Below are positions 1 to 8,624 of a stretch of DNA of 64,000 nucleotides, in pieces. Source of the DNA: Geobacter sp. AOG1 (GTDB taxonomy: Bacteria; Desulfobacterota; Desulfuromonadia; Geobacterales; Geobacteraceae); contig NZ_BLIZ01000001.1 in NCBI RefSeq assembly GCF_019972315.1, positions 756,513 through 820,512 of the forward strand, in the 5' to 3' direction. The first letter of the stretch is position 1. Each line of letters begins with the position of its first letter. The notes below the pieces were generated by a model. The model saw nothing but the letters and a program-made list of their open reading frames with translations, did no database searches and had not been told where the DNA came from. The position numbers were made by a program, and so were the translations under genes.

Positions 1-3000
1 TTTTGAGCATCCGATAGCGGTTTTCGTTATTGGTGTACTCGTCAAAGCTGATGGTTGCCGGCTTGCTGTCCAGCTGCAGCGGGTTCTTGTTCTCGGCAGC
101 CAGGGTCGGGTTGTAGCGGTACAGCGGCCAGTAGCCGGACTGTACTGCCTTTTTCTGAGCATCCACACCAGCGGTCATGTTGATGCCGTGTGCGATACAG
201 TGCGAGTAGGCGATGATGATCGAGGGGCCGTCATAGGCCTCGGCTTCCAGCATCGCTTTGATGCACTGGGCCGGATTGGCCAGGGAGACCTGTGCCACGT
301 AAACCGAACCGTAGGACATGGCGATCATTCCCAGGTCCTTCTTGCTCACCGGTTTGCCACCGGCAGCAAAGAGCCCGACAGCGCCCATCGGTGTCGATTT
401 GGAGGCCTGTCCGCCGGTGTTGGAGTAGACTTCGGTATCCAGTACGAACAGGTTGATGTTCTTGCCGGAGGCGATGACATGGTCCAGGCCGCCGAAACCG
501 ATGTCATAGGCCCAGCCGTCGCCACCAATGCACCAGACCGACTTCTTGACCAGGTAGTCCATAATCGGCAGCAGTTGCTTGGCCGTTTTGTCCTTGCTCC
601 CCTTCAGGGCAGCCTTGAGTTTCTCCACGCGGCCGCGTTGGGCCTCGATGCCTGCCTGGCTGGACTGATCTGCAGAGAGGATTTCCTTGCACAGTTTGGC
701 ATTAGCAGCAAATGTCTTGTTGTTAGCCAGTTCGGTCAGATAGTCACCGGCTGATTTGGTGAATTGATCAACGGTCAGGCGCATGCCGTAACCGAACTCG
801 GCATTGTCCTCGAACAGCGAGTTGGACCAGGCTGGCCCACGACCGTCAGCACGCTGCGCGTACGGTGTGGTGGGGAGGTTGCCGCCGTAGATCGAGGAGC
901 AGCCGGTAGCGTTGGCAACCATCATCCGGTCGCCGAACAGCTGGGTCAGCAGTTTCAGGTACGGGGTCTCGCCGCAGCCGGCACAGGCACCGGAGAACTC
1001 GAACAGCGGTCGGACCAGCTGGTTGCTCCGCAGGGTCTCCAGCTTGACCTGGGTCGCATCCACATCAGGCAGCTTGAGGAAGAAGTCGAAGTTCTCTGCC
1101 TCTTGTGCCCGCAAAGGAGGCTGGAATGCCATGTCCAGCGCCTTGTGATTCGGATTCTGCTTGTCCTTGGCAGGGCAGTTGTAAGCACAGGCGCCACAAC
1201 CGGTACAGTCTTCCGGTGCCACCTGGACGGTCAGCTTTTTGCCCTTCATTTCGGGGATGGTACAGTCGACCGATTTGAATGCCTTTGGTGCCGATTTCAG
1301 TTCCTTGGCGTCGTAGGCCTTCATCCGCACTGAGGCATGGGGGCAGACAAAGGAGCAGATGCCGCACTGGATACAGATCTTCTCGTCCCAGACCGGGATT
1401 TCGGTGGCGATGTTGCGTTTCTCGTACTGGGAGGTGGCGGTCGGGAAGGTGCCGTCAGCCGGCATCATGGAAACCGGCAGCTGATCGCCCAGGCCGGCCA
1501 CGATCACGCCGGTAACGTCCTTGACGAACTTGGGGGCTTTGGCGGAGACTGCAGCAGCCATCTTCAGCTTGCTGGAAGCCTTGGCAGGAACCTTCACTTC
1601 GTAGAAGTTGTTCAGACCAGCCTCAACAGCCTTGTAGTTCATCTCCAGTACTTTTTCGCCAGCCTTTCCGTAGGACTTCTTGATGGCATCCTTGATGGAG
1701 GCCACGGCGTCCTTCAGCGGGATGATGCTGGATATCTTGAAGAATGCAGTCTGCATGATCACGTTGATGCGGGGTCCCAGGCCGATCTCGTTCCCCAGCT
1801 TGACGCCGTCAATCACGAAGAACTTCATCTTCTTGTCGATGATCTGCTGCTGCACCTCTTTGGGCATGGTGTCCCAGACGTCCTTGGGGCCGAACGGTGC
1901 GTTCAGCAGGAACGTGGCACCAGGCTTAGCCTTGCTCAGCATGTCATACTTCTCCAGGAAGGAAAAGTTGTGGCAGGCCACGAAGTCGGCCTCCTGCACC
2001 AGATACGGTGCGCGGATGTACTTCTTGCCGAACCGGAGGTGCGAGGTGGTCATGGAGCCGGCCTTCTTGGAGTCGTACACGAAGTAGGCCTGGGCGTTGT
2101 TGCTGGTCTCCTCGCCGATGATCTTGATGGAGTTTTTGTTAGCCCCCACCGTACCGTCGGAACCGAGGCCGAAGAACATGGCCTGGTAGGCCCCTTCCAT
2201 CGGGTTCTTGTAGGAGTAGTCCACCTTCAGGCTGCAGTTGGTGACATCCTCTTCGATACCGACGACAAACTTGTTCTTTGGCTTGGCAGCTTTGAGGTTG
2301 TCCAGCACCGCCTTGGCCATGGCCGGGTTGAACTCCTTGGACCCCAGGCCGTAGCGTCCGCCCACGATGACCGGATAACCGTCGCATTTGAACTTGCCGG
2401 AAGCCATGGCTTCCCCAATGGCGGTGCGCACATCCAGATAGATCGGCTCGCCCAGGGCGCCGGGCTCCTTGGTGCGGTCCAGCACGGCGATTTTCTTGAC
2501 GGTCTTGGGGAGAGCCTTGATGAAGGCATCCAGCGGGAAGGGGCGATAGAGGCGAATCTTAACCACGCCAACTTTCTCCCCCTTCTTGACCAGGTTTTCC
2601 ACGGTGTCCTGCACCACATCGGCACCGGAACCCATCACCACCACTACACGCTCGGCATCCTTAGCGCCGACATAATCAACCAGCTTGTACTTGCGGCCGG
2701 TCAGCTTGCCGAACTTGTCCATCTCTTCCTGCACGATCTTTTCGCAGGCCGGATAGTAGGGATTGACGGTCTCGCGTCCCTGGAAGTAGACATCCGGGTT
2801 CTGGGCGGTACCACGCATTACCGGGCGGTCAGGATTCAGGCCACGCCCCTTGTGTGCGGCGATCAGCTTGTCGTCCAGCATGGCTCGCATCTCGTCGAAT
2901 GAAAGTTCCTCTACCTTCTGGATCTCGTGGGAGGTGCGGAAACCGTCGAAGTAGTGCAGGAACGGCACCCGGCTGCGCAGGGTTGAGGACTGGGCGATCA

Positions 3001-3460
3001 GCGCAAAGTCCATAACCTCCTGTACGTTGTTGGAACAGAAGAAGGCCCAGCCGGTGGAGCGGCAGGACATCACGTCCGAGTGGTCGCCGAAGATCGACAG
3101 GGCCTGGGCCGCGATAGCACGGGCAGACACATGGAATACGGTGGAGGTCAACTCGCCGGCAATCTTGAACATGTTGGGGATCATCAGCAGCAGACCCTGG
3201 CTGGCGGTGAAGGTGGTGGTCAGTGCACCGGCCTGCAGGGCACCGTGTACGGCACCGGCTGCGCCGCCTTCTGACTGCATCTCGACCACAGACGGGACGT
3301 TGCCCCAGATGTTTTTCTCGCCGACCGCGCTCTTGGCATCGGATATCTCCCCCATGACCGATGACGGCGTAATGGGATAGATGGCAATCACCTCGTTGGT
3401 GGCGTGGGCCACATGGGCCGCCGCGGTGTTGCCGTCAATGGTTACCATTTTGCGACTCAT
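1..3460 (-). CDS. nifJ: Pyruvate:ferredoxin (flavodoxin) oxidoreductase, 3' end cut by window edge
   Basis: Single-chain PFOR, which interconverts pyruvate + CoA and acetyl-CoA + CO2 using a low-potential ferredoxin in the cytoplasm. About 1153 codons are visible against a usual length near 1190, so only the extreme C-terminus is missing. Seen in order: an N-terminal pyrimidine-binding domain (IYPITPSSVMGE, about residues 27-38), a two-cluster ferredoxin domain (CIQCGICSFVCP near 695 and CTGCGACAYNCP near 752), a cysteine pair CAGCGE near 820 for the proximal cluster, and the TPP motif starting GDGWAYDIGFGG near 980 and ending in YSNTGGQ. The start is the ATG at 3460, preceded by AGGAGG-like bases (CAGGAGGAGTTTT). 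The gene is monocistronic or the last of the recR group; the order dnaX-ybaB-recR-por is familiar from Geobacter. Large plus-strand frames over it are shadows. Confidence 0.97.
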   Translation of the reverse strand, partial: MSRKMVTIDGNTAAAHVAHATNEVIAIYPITPSSVMGEISDAKSAVGEKNIWGNVPSVVEMQSEGGAAGAVHGALQAGALTTTFTASQGLLLMIPNMFKIAGELTSTVFHVSARAIAAQALSIFGDHSDVMSCRSTGWAFFCSNNVQEVMDFALIAQSSTLRSRVPFLHYFDGFRTSHEIQKVEELSFDEMRAMLDDKLIAAHKGRGLNPDRPVMRGTAQNPDVYFQGRETVNPYYPACEKIVQEEMDKFGKLTGRKYKLVDYVGAKDAERVVVVMGSGADVVQDTVENLVKKGEKVGVVKIRLYRPFPLDAFIKALPKTVKKIAVLDRTKEPGALGEPIYLDVRTAIGEAMASGKFKCDGYPVIVGGRYGLGSKEFNPAMAKAVLDNLKAAKPKNKFVVGIEEDVTNCSLKVDYSYKNPMEGAYQAMFFGLGSDGTVGANKNSIKIIGEETSNNAQAYFVYDSKKAGSMTTSHLRFGKKYIRAPYLVQEADFVACHNFSFLEKYDMLSKAKPGATFLLNAPFGPKDVWDTMPKEVQQQIIDKKMKFFVIDGVKLGNEIGLGPRINVIMQTAFFKISSIIPLKDAVASIKDAIKKSYGKAGEKVLEMNYKAVEAGLNNFYEVKVPAKASSKLKMAAAVSAKAPKFVKDVTGVIVAGLGDQLPVSMMPADGTFPTATSQYEKRNIATEIPVWDEKICIQCGICSFVCPHASVRMKAYDAKELKSAPKAFKSVDCTIPEMKGKKLTVQVAPEDCTGCGACAYNCPAKDKQNPNHKALDMAFQPPLRAQEAENFDFFLKLPDVDATQVKLETLRSNQLVRPLFEFSGACAGCGETPYLKLLTQLFGDRMMVANATGCSSIYGGNLPTTPYAQRADGRGPAWSNSLFEDNAEFGYGMRLTVDQFTKSAGDYLTELANNKTFAANAKLCKEILSADQSSQAGIEAQRGRVEKLKAALKGSKDKTAKQLLPIMDYLVKKSVWCIGGDGWAYDIGFGGLDHVIASGKNINLFVLDTEVYSNTGGQASKSTPMGAVGLFAAGGKPVSKKDLGMIAMSYGSVYVAQVSLANPAQCIKAMLEAEAYDGPSIIIAYSHCIAHGINMTAGVDAQKKAVQSGYWPLYRYNPTLAAENKNPLQLDSKPATISFDEYTNNENRYRMLK

Positions 3461-3538
3461 AAAACTCCTCCTGTCTGATTTTCGTGGATTATTCGAAACG
3501 CAATCCCGTCTGCTTCAAGTATCTATCGCTATCGACCA

Positions 3539-4132
3539 CTAAACCTCGGACCGTCCCTCCATGGCCCGCTGTACTGTTGCCAGATCCACATACTCAAGGT
3601 CGGAACCGAGAGGGATACCATGGGCAAGACGGGTGATCCGTATTCCCAGCGGCTTGATAAGGCGGGCCAGATAGAGTGCCGTCGCCTCTCCTTCCACGGT
3701 GAAATTTGTGGCCAGTATCACCTCGTTGCATCCACCCCGCTCAAGCCGTTCCATAAGTTCCCGAATCTTCAGCTGTCCCGGCGTGATGCCGCTCAAGGGA
3801 GACAATGCCCCGTGGAGCACATGATAGCGCCCTTTGAAGGAGTGGCTCCGCTCGATGGCCAGCATGTCTTGGGGCTCTTCCACCACGCAGATAAGCGCCG
3901 AATCGCGGTCACCCGTGCAGATATGGCAGGGGTCCGCCTCGGTGATCCCGAAGCAGGTGGAACAGAAGCGCACCCTGCTGCCCACTTCCACCAGGCTTTC
4001 CGCCAGAGCATGAACATTCGCAGGGGATTTCAACAGGTGAAAGGCGAGCCGTAATGCGGTTTTTTCCCCAACTCCCGGCAGTTTCTTCAATTCACCAAGA
4101 AGCTTTGTCAATGACGCAGAAAAATGTAGCAT
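3539..4132 (-). CDS. recR: Recombination mediator protein RecR
   Basis: RecR (197 aa, normal length) acts with RecF and RecO to load RecA on SSB-coated gapped DNA. Visible parts are the N-terminal helix-hairpin-helix (LPGVGEKTALRLAFHLL, residues 18-34), a four-cysteine zinc finger (C57, C60, C69, C72), and a Toprim domain starting about residue 80 (ICVVEEPQD) and running to the conserved GGCNEVILATN and THLARG-like segments (TRLAHGIPLGSDLEYVD). It lies downstream of ybaB and dnaX on the same strand, a common bacterial arrangement. The 196 bp between ybaB and recR carry three inverted repeats, so recR may have its own control or be attenuated rather than simply follow ybaB. Confidence 0.97.
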   Translation of the reverse strand: MLHFSASLTKLLGELKKLPGVGEKTALRLAFHLLKSPANVHALAESLVEVGSRVRFCSTCFGITEADPCHICTGDRDSALICVVEEPQDMLAIERSHSFKGRYHVLHGALSPLSGITPGQLKIRELMERLERGGCNEVILATNFTVEGEATALYLARLIKPLGIRITRLAHGIPLGSDLEYVDLATVQRAMEGRSEV

Positions 4133-4181
4133 ATTTTCCCGATAAGATAAAACATTTTTTTATTATACTATAAATAAAAAA

Positions 4182-4214
4182 ATTTATTATGCATAAAAAT
4201 AATGCATAATAAAT
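4182..4214. repeat. Perfect 13-bp A+T-rich inverted repeat upstream of recR
   Basis: Arms 4182-4194 (ATTTATTATGCAT) and 4202-4214 are exact reverse complements with a 7-nt loop. It lies 50 bp upstream of the recR start codon. A TATAAT hexamer on the minus strand at 4162-4167 lies between it and recR, so this could be an operator at a recR promoter; no convincing -35 box is visible. Function is inferred only. Confidence 0.4.
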
Positions 4215-4234
4215 AATCGTTACGTAATGTTACA

Positions 4235-4262
4235 AGCGGGCAGATATTTCACTCTGCCCGCT
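4235..4262. terminator. Hairpin between ybaB and recR (10-bp perfect stem)
   Basis: AGCGGGCAGA (4235-4244) pairs perfectly with TCTGCCCGCT (4253-4262) around an 8-nt loop. On the minus strand it follows ybaB, but the T-tract after it is poor, so it may be a weak terminator or a processing/attenuation structure rather than a full terminator. Confidence 0.4.
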
Positions 4263-4274
4263 CCTGTTCAGAAG

Positions 4275-4296
4275 CACTCCCCAGCGGTGGGGAGTG
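4275..4296. terminator. Second hairpin downstream of ybaB (8-bp perfect stem)
   Basis: CACTCCCC (4275-4282) and GGGGAGTG (4289-4296) form a perfect stem with a 6-nt loop, 32 bp after the ybaB stop codon. On the minus strand T-rich bases precede rather than follow the stem, so termination of ybaB transcription is possible but not certain. Confidence 0.35.
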
Positions 4297-4328
4297 AAAA
4301 ATAAACTGGCATTGCCGTGACACCGGGC

Positions 4329-4643
4329 TCAAAACAGCCCAGGAATACTGAGGCCGCCCGTTATCTTTCCCATCTGTTCGGACAGTTCACCCTGCACCTT
4401 GGTCAAGGCTTCATTTACCGCCGCGACGACAAGATCCTGAAGCATTTCGACATCTTCCGGATCTACCGCCTCTTTTTTGATCGTAAGTGAAAGAAGCTGG
4501 TTCTTGCCGTTGACCACCGCTGTCACCATGCCCCCACCCACCGTGGCCTCGGCGGTTTTTTGGGCTGCATCTTCCTGTAATTTCGCCATCTTCTGCTGCA
4601 TCATCTGGGCCTGTTTCATGATCTGCGCCAAACCTTTCGACAT
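4329..4643 (-). CDS. ybaB: Nucleoid-associated protein, YbaB/EbfC family
   Basis: 104-aa DNA-binding protein of the YbaB/EbfC family, normal length (about 100-115 aa). The family forms a dimer with two alpha-helical arms that bind DNA. The N-terminus MSKGLAQIMKQAQMMQQKMA is the typical Met/Gln-rich helix, followed by the beta-strand core with the conserved GGGMVTAVVNGKNQLLSL segment and the C-terminal AAVNEALTKV helix. It sits directly downstream of dnaX, as in E. coli and many bacteria. The start is the ATG at 4643 with an AAGGAGG sequence upstream (CCCAAGGAGGTTACGG). Confidence 0.96.
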   Translation of the reverse strand: MSKGLAQIMKQAQMMQQKMAKLQEDAAQKTAEATVGGGMVTAVVNGKNQLLSLTIKKEAVDPEDVEMLQDLVVAAVNEALTKVQGELSEQMGKITGGLSIPGLF

Positions 4644-4714
4644 CCGTAACCTCCTTGGGTTAGTAGTATATTTTTTTACTCACGCTGAACAAATTTTGTT
4701 ATACTAAAACGCAG

Positions 4715-6469
4715 TTATACTTTTTCGGAACCATCGCCCTCTTTTACCGATTCGATCACACCGTCAAAAATTTCCAGAGCGGCCGCCACCAGCGGATGAC
4801 CAACAGCAACCGCCCTCAGTTCCTGCTCGCGGGCAGACTGATCAAGACTTTTTTTTTCCAGGAGCGTCGGGGGAAGACCTTCCGTACTCCCGCTCAATGG
4901 CTTTAGCTGCACCGCGGTAGCTGTGCGGAAATAGGCTTGGGCAAGACCGGTCAAATCGGCAATCACGTCGGCGTCTTTCAGCTTGTTGTACTGGAATGAA
5001 CCAGCGCTATAGCCCAGTTCCATCGCTTGGGCAGAAACCTTAAGCGGCCGGCCATGCTCAAGAAGGGCAGCCAACAACGGCTTTTTCCCCCGCACGAACG
5101 CTACGAATCCCTCCCAGTCACCGCCCCCCGCTTCAGAGGTCTTCGCCTGAGCCGCAGCAGGCGCCGGAGCGGGTTCCGCACACAAACCGGGAGAATCGGC
5201 CTCCTCCGCAAGCTGCGGGGGTTTGGTGGAACGGGGTAATTCAGGACGGGTCCGAGCGGCAGGCGCCTCCGCCTGGCGGGAACGGGGTGCCTCCCAACTC
5301 GGCACACCGGAAGCCACTATACCACTCGCCGGTTTTTCCAATACCTGAAGACGGGCCAGAAGCTCGTCAACCGGCACGACCGGCGCCAGATTCGCCATTT
5401 TCAGCAGTACCATTTCCAGAACCAACCGCGGAAAACTGCTCTGAGCTATCTCCGTATCCGCCCGCAACAGAAGGGTCAGGTGGCGTTGGAGCTCACCCAG
5501 AGCGACACCGCCTGACAGCTCCTGCAATTCCGCCAGTTCGCCGGCGGATAGCTCGGCAAACTCAGCGGCATCCCCCACTGCCTTGAGGATGACCAACGTA
5601 CGGAACTGGTCGATCAATTCCTGGCCGAAATGACGCATGTTGTAGCCGTAACCATCCACCTGCCGCACAATGTCCAGCACTCCCCGGCAATCCCGGGCAA
5701 AGATCGACCGCGCAGTCTCCTGCAACAGGCGGCGGTCGACGACACCAAGAAGGGCGACCACATCCTCGTCCCCAACCCGCTCACCACAGAACGCCAGGAC
5801 CTGGTCCAGGGTCGAAAGAGAATCTCGCATGCTCCCGTCCCCTTTGCGGGCGATCATGGCCAGCGCCCCGTCACTGATGCCGACCTGCTCCTGATCGACG
5901 ATGAAGCGGAGACGGGCAACGATCTTCGGCAACGGTATCCGCTTGAAATCGAAGCGCTGGCAGCGTGAGAGGATGGTGATGGGGAGTTTGTGGGGTTCGG
6001 TGGTGGCAAAGATGAACTTGACGTGGGGAGGAGGCTCTTCCAGGGTCTTCAGAAGCGCGTTGAAGGCATTGGTGGACAGCATGTGCACTTCGTCGATGAT
6101 GAATATCTTGTAGCGGCTTCGGGAAGGGAGATACTTAACATTTTCCCGCAACTCCCGGATGTCGTCCACGCTGGTGTTGGACGCCCCGTCGATTTCGAAG
6201 ACATCCACCGACGTCCCCGCCGTTATCTCCGTACAGGCGGAACAGTTGTTACACGGCTCGGTCGACGTCCCCTGTTCGCAGTTGAGGGCCTTGGCAAGAA
6301 TCCGGGCCGAACTGGTCTTCCCCACCCCCCGGGCGCCGGTAAAGAGAAAAGCATGGGCGATCCGGCCGGAATCGATGGCATTCTGGAGGGTCTGGCTGAC
6401 ATGCTCCTGCCCGATCAGATCACGGAAGGTCTGTGGCCGCCATTTTCTCGCTAACACAAGATATGACAA
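4715..6469 (-). CDS. dnaX: DNA polymerase III gamma/tau subunit
   Basis: Clamp-loader ATPase (584 aa). Walker A GARGVGKT at residues 45-52; zinc module C64, C73, C76, C79; Walker B IIDEVH near 124-129; sensor-1 region FATTEPHKLP; and the SRC box (LSRCQRFDFK, arginine finger) follow. The start MSYLVLARKWRPQTF matches the conserved family N-terminus and uses TTG at 6469 with no clear Shine-Dalgarno; the next possible start is a GTG four codons on, which would cut the conserved N-terminus. The C-terminal third (Pro/Ala-rich linker then a tau-like domain) is weakly conserved. A run of nine A on the coding strand (plus-strand T run 4849-4857) lies near codon 538. It is followed by ybaB and preceded by the SRP RNA. 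Confidence 0.96.
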   Translation of the reverse strand: MSYLVLARKWRPQTFRDLIGQEHVSQTLQNAIDSGRIAHAFLFTGARGVGKTSSARILAKALNCEQGTSTEPCNNCSACTEITAGTSVDVFEIDGASNTSVDDIRELRENVKYLPSRSRYKIFIIDEVHMLSTNAFNALLKTLEEPPPHVKFIFATTEPHKLPITILSRCQRFDFKRIPLPKIVARLRFIVDQEQVGISDGALAMIARKGDGSMRDSLSTLDQVLAFCGERVGDEDVVALLGVVDRRLLQETARSIFARDCRGVLDIVRQVDGYGYNMRHFGQELIDQFRTLVILKAVGDAAEFAELSAGELAELQELSGGVALGELQRHLTLLLRADTEIAQSSFPRLVLEMVLLKMANLAPVVPVDELLARLQVLEKPASGIVASGVPSWEAPRSRQAEAPAARTRPELPRSTKPPQLAEEADSPGLCAEPAPAPAAAQAKTSEAGGGDWEGFVAFVRGKKPLLAALLEHGRPLKVSAQAMELGYSAGSFQYNKLKDADVIADLTGLAQAYFRTATAVQLKPLSGSTEGLPPTLLEKKSLDQSAREQELRAVAVGHPLVAAALEIFDGVIESVKEGDGSEKV

Positions 6470-6539
6470 GGGATGATAACCTCATATGCAGTTACGGGAT
6501 TGCGGGAGGGGGGTTGGGGTCGCGGGTTTACAGTCAGAA

Positions 6540-6645
6540 CTGATAGCTGGGCACCCCCGCGGCACACGGAGCCGGTTACTGCCGCTGCTTCCTTCCGGAC
6601 CTGACGGGATTCATAACCTTCCGTTGCGCGGGACCCAGCTATCAG
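6540..6645 (-). ncRNA. ffs: Signal recognition particle RNA, small bacterial (4.5S) type
   Basis: The minus strand folds into one long hairpin closed by CTGATAGCTGGG (5') against CCCAGCTATCAG (3'). It carries the diagnostic SRP apical motif GTCAGGTCCGGAAGGAAGCA (plus-strand complement around 6588-6608). Length is about 106 nt, matching the 4.5S class without an Alu domain. It lies just upstream of dnaX and downstream of the tRNA-Ser pair on the same strand; ends are set by the terminal pairing and may be off by a few bases. Confidence 0.95.
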
Positions 6646-6708
6646 CTCTGACCGCAAGTGCTGCCACGGCGGGGCGCTTGAAGCGAGCCGACGACAGTGC
6701 TGAAATAA

Positions 6709-6799
6709 TGGCGGAGAGAGAGGGATTCGAACCCTCGGTACGCTATTAACGTACACACGCTTTCCAGGCGTGCTCCTTCAACCGCTCGGACATCTCTCC
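6709..6799 (-). tRNA. tRNA-Ser (anticodon GGA)
   Basis: 91-nt class II tRNA with a long variable arm. Acceptor GGAGAGA pairs with TCTCTCC, the discriminator is G and CCA is encoded (plus-strand tgg 6709-6711). The anticodon stem-loop reads CACGC CTGGAAA GCGTG, giving GGA; the T-loop is GGTTCGAATCC. It is one of four serine tRNAs in this window. Confidence 0.97.
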
Positions 6800-6846
6800 G
6801 TGAAGGGGAACTATAGTATAAACCGTGCTGGTTTGTAAAGGGTTTA

Positions 6847-6936
6847 TGGCGGAGAGATAGGGATTCGAACCCTAGGTGGAGTCACCCCCACACCTGATTT
6901 CGAGTCAGGCGCCTTCGACCACTCGGCCATCTCTCC
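6847..6936 (-). tRNA. tRNA-Ser (anticodon CGA)
   Basis: 90-nt class II tRNA with acceptor GGAGAGA/TCTCTCC and encoded CCA. The anticodon stem-loop CCTGA CTCGAAA TCAGG gives CGA. The variable arm is GTGGGGGTGACTCCAC. It lies 2 bp downstream of the tadA stop codon on the same strand, so it was probably part of a mixed mRNA/tRNA transcript. Confidence 0.97.
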
Positions 6937-6938
6937 GT

Positions 6939-7421
6939 TCAGTCAGCCGCATCGTTATTCCGTCGCTTCCGCTCGCGCAAACTCGCGAAAAAATTGCTGA
7001 TGGTCGCGGCGCACTCAGCGCCCCGCACGCCGGCGGTCAAACTAACCCGGTGATTGAGCCGGGGGTCGGCGGAGAGATCGTAGAGGGAACCCGCCGCACC
7101 CGCCTTCGGGTCATGGCAGCCGAATACAACCCGGTCGATCCGGGCCAGGAGTATCCCCCCCATGCACATGATACAGGGTTCCACGGTAACGTAGAGGGTC
7201 GCTCCGGACAACCGCCAGTTGCCCAGCCTGCGAGCCGCCTGACGGATGGCAATCATTTCGGCATGGGCCGTGGGGTCATGGCGGGACTCACGCAAATTAT
7301 AGCCTCTGCCGAGCACACCGTCATCCCTTACCACCACAGCGCCGATGGGGACCTCACCCAGGTCAGCGGCCTTGTTGGCCTCGCGGAGCGCGATCCCCAT
7401 CCAGTACACATCGTCTTTCAT
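6939..7421 (-). CDS. tadA: tRNA-specific adenosine deaminase TadA
   Basis: 160-aa zinc deaminase that converts A34 to inosine in tRNA-Arg(ACG); normally essential. Zinc/catalytic motifs are HAE (H53, E55) and PCIMC (C83, C86), and the flanking VPIGAVVV, TLYVTVEPC and FGCHDPKAGAAGS segments are typical. The ATG at 7421 has no visible Shine-Dalgarno, because only 9 nt separate it from the CCA end of the displaced tRNA-Arg fragment (7431). In the ancestral chromosome tadA would directly follow tRNA-Arg(ACG), its own substrate. The island has cut it away from that upstream sequence, so expression must now come from a promoter inside the island end. It is followed within 2 bp by tRNA-Ser(CGA). Confidence 0.96.
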   Translation of the reverse strand: MKDDVYWMGIALREANKAADLGEVPIGAVVVRDDGVLGRGYNLRESRHDPTAHAEMIAIRQAARRLGNWRLSGATLYVTVEPCIMCMGGILLARIDRVVFGCHDPKAGAAGSLYDLSADPRLNHRVSLTAGVRGAECAATISNFFASLRERKRRNNDAAD

Positions 7422-7427
7422 CTGATT

Positions 7428-7475
7428 AAATGGCGCGCTTGGAGAGATTCGAACTCCCGACCTACGGATTCGTAG
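7428..7475. repeat. Attachment-site repeat, left end (displaced 3' half of tRNA-Arg)
   Basis: A 48-bp sequence identical to 39005-39052. It contains the 3' half of tRNA-Arg from the anticodon-stem side to CCA, without a 5' half, so it is a non-functional fragment. This is the chromosomal 3' end displaced by integration. Identity stops at 7475/39052 (next bases a versus t). Confidence 0.93.
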
Positions 7476-7489
7476 AGGCTCCCGGTACG

Positions 7490-7517
7490 CTTATATGTAA
7501 TAATTACAACTAGTTAA
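7490..7517 (-). promoter_or_regulatory. Possible promoter now driving tadA
   Basis: On the minus strand TTAACT (7517-7512) and TATAAG (7495-7490) are separated by 16 bp. Transcription from here would cross the tRNA-Arg fragment into tadA. It lies inside the island, so it would be a promoter supplied by the element in place of the lost chromosomal one. This is a motif match only. Confidence 0.3.
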
Positions 7518-7568
7518 GGCGTCAGTTTTTCGTCAGGGGAGAATACTTTTACCACAATCTGCGTCAAA
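7518..7568. repeat. GCGTCA repeats near left end (possible integrase arm sites)
   Basis: Copies: GGCGTCAG (7518-7525), TCGTCAG (7530-7536) and TGCGTCAAA (7560-7568). The same word occurs at the right end at 38211-38240 (inverted) and 38944-38963. Its restriction to both ends of the element next to the integrase gene suggests arm-type integrase or excisionase binding sites. Inference from position and repetition. Confidence 0.45.
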
Positions 7569-7583
7569 AGTGTAGCAAAATAA

Positions 7584-8597
7584 TCACTCTATTTCCTCTA
7601 ACTTCATTACTGCATGAGCAAGCTTATGTGGTGACAGGTGAGCATATCTTTCCGTTACCTGAATAGTGCTATGCCCCAACCATTCCTTCACCACATATAA
7701 ATCAATACCCTTGTTCACCAGCCTACTTGCACATGTATGCCTCAATGCATGGATGATAAACTCTTTATCCTCCTTAAGCCCCATCTCTTCACGAGCCCAT
7801 GCCCACGCTTTATCTGCTTGGTACACGGTCAATTCAAATGGTTGCAACGTATCATCATCATTTTTCCTCCTCTTCATTATTGCAGCTACCCGCTTGGTCA
7901 TGGGTACGCTTCTTGGCTTGTCCCCTTTGTTGACCCATATATGTATAAGGTTGCTGGGGTAATTCACGTTTTCATATCTAATGGACAATGCCTCGCTCAA
8001 TCGCATGCCAGTATCCACCAGTACTTCCACCAGATCAGCAACATCTGGATAGAACCACCTTCTCTCGCTATGCTTTGTATTCCGAAGCAAGTCCACCATC
8101 ATGTTTTCTTCCTCCTTGGTTAATACCCTGAGCCGTCCTTTCTTCTCTTTCCTCAGCTTGATGTGGTCCCATGGTTGCCGTTTGAATCTAAGTATCGTCT
8201 TTAACGTGGAAAGATACCGGTTAACAGTAGCGGGTTTATTCCCGTTCGCTTCCAATTTTTGAATCAAAGTGGCAACAGCATCATCATCTATCTTGGCAAG
8301 AGGGACATTACCCAACAATCCTACTAGATACTTGCTTCTGGCCTTGGGTCCATGAGTATCCTTATTATTTTTCCACTTCCCCTCAAATACCTGCTTTATA
8401 GCATCTTCCAAAAACATTTTTGCGTTACGTTCCTGTGGCGTCATTAGCGGCTCATCAATAAGCTTTTGACGTTCCATTGCCTCAACTTGCTTTGCTTCCT
8501 TCTTGGTAAACTTGCCGGTACTCTTGAATACTCTCTGCCCGTTGACGGTGAAATTCATGTAGAAGACACCTTTAGCACCTCGTTTATATACAGCCAT
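7584..8597 (-). CDS. int: Tyrosine recombinase / integrase of the island
   Basis: 337-aa site-specific recombinase of the phage integrase family. The N-terminal arm-binding region (VYKRGAKGVFYMNFTVNG...) is followed by a SAM-like core-binding domain (about 60-150) and a catalytic domain. Visible catalytic residues are Arg in DTGMRLSEAL (R199), a Lys in the NKGDKPRSV turn, HxxR in HALRHTCASR (H283, R286), His in WLGHS (H309) and the nucleophile Tyr in TERYAHL (Y318). The start at 8597 is chosen because AAAGGAG precedes it by 7 bp; a longer frame to 8627 lacks this. It lies about 110 bp inside the left att repeat and presumably catalysed insertion into the tRNA-Arg gene. A terminator separates it from the radC-like pair upstream. 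Confidence 0.95.
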   Translation of the reverse strand: MAVYKRGAKGVFYMNFTVNGQRVFKSTGKFTKKEAKQVEAMERQKLIDEPLMTPQERNAKMFLEDAIKQVFEGKWKNNKDTHGPKARSKYLVGLLGNVPLAKIDDDAVATLIQKLEANGNKPATVNRYLSTLKTILRFKRQPWDHIKLRKEKKGRLRVLTKEEENMMVDLLRNTKHSERRWFYPDVADLVEVLVDTGMRLSEALSIRYENVNYPSNLIHIWVNKGDKPRSVPMTKRVAAIMKRRKNDDDTLQPFELTVYQADKAWAWAREEMGLKEDKEFIIHALRHTCASRLVNKGIDLYVVKEWLGHSTIQVTERYAHLSPHKLAHAVMKLEEIE

Positions 8598-8624
8598 GAC
8601 ATACTCCTTTCCTGATTCCAGGCA

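Noticed and set aside
1337-2902. 521-aa plus-strand open frame over the PFOR gene
   Set aside because: It is the antisense shadow of a strongly conserved minus-strand gene, is His/Gly/Leu-rich without family motifs, and lacks a ribosome site.
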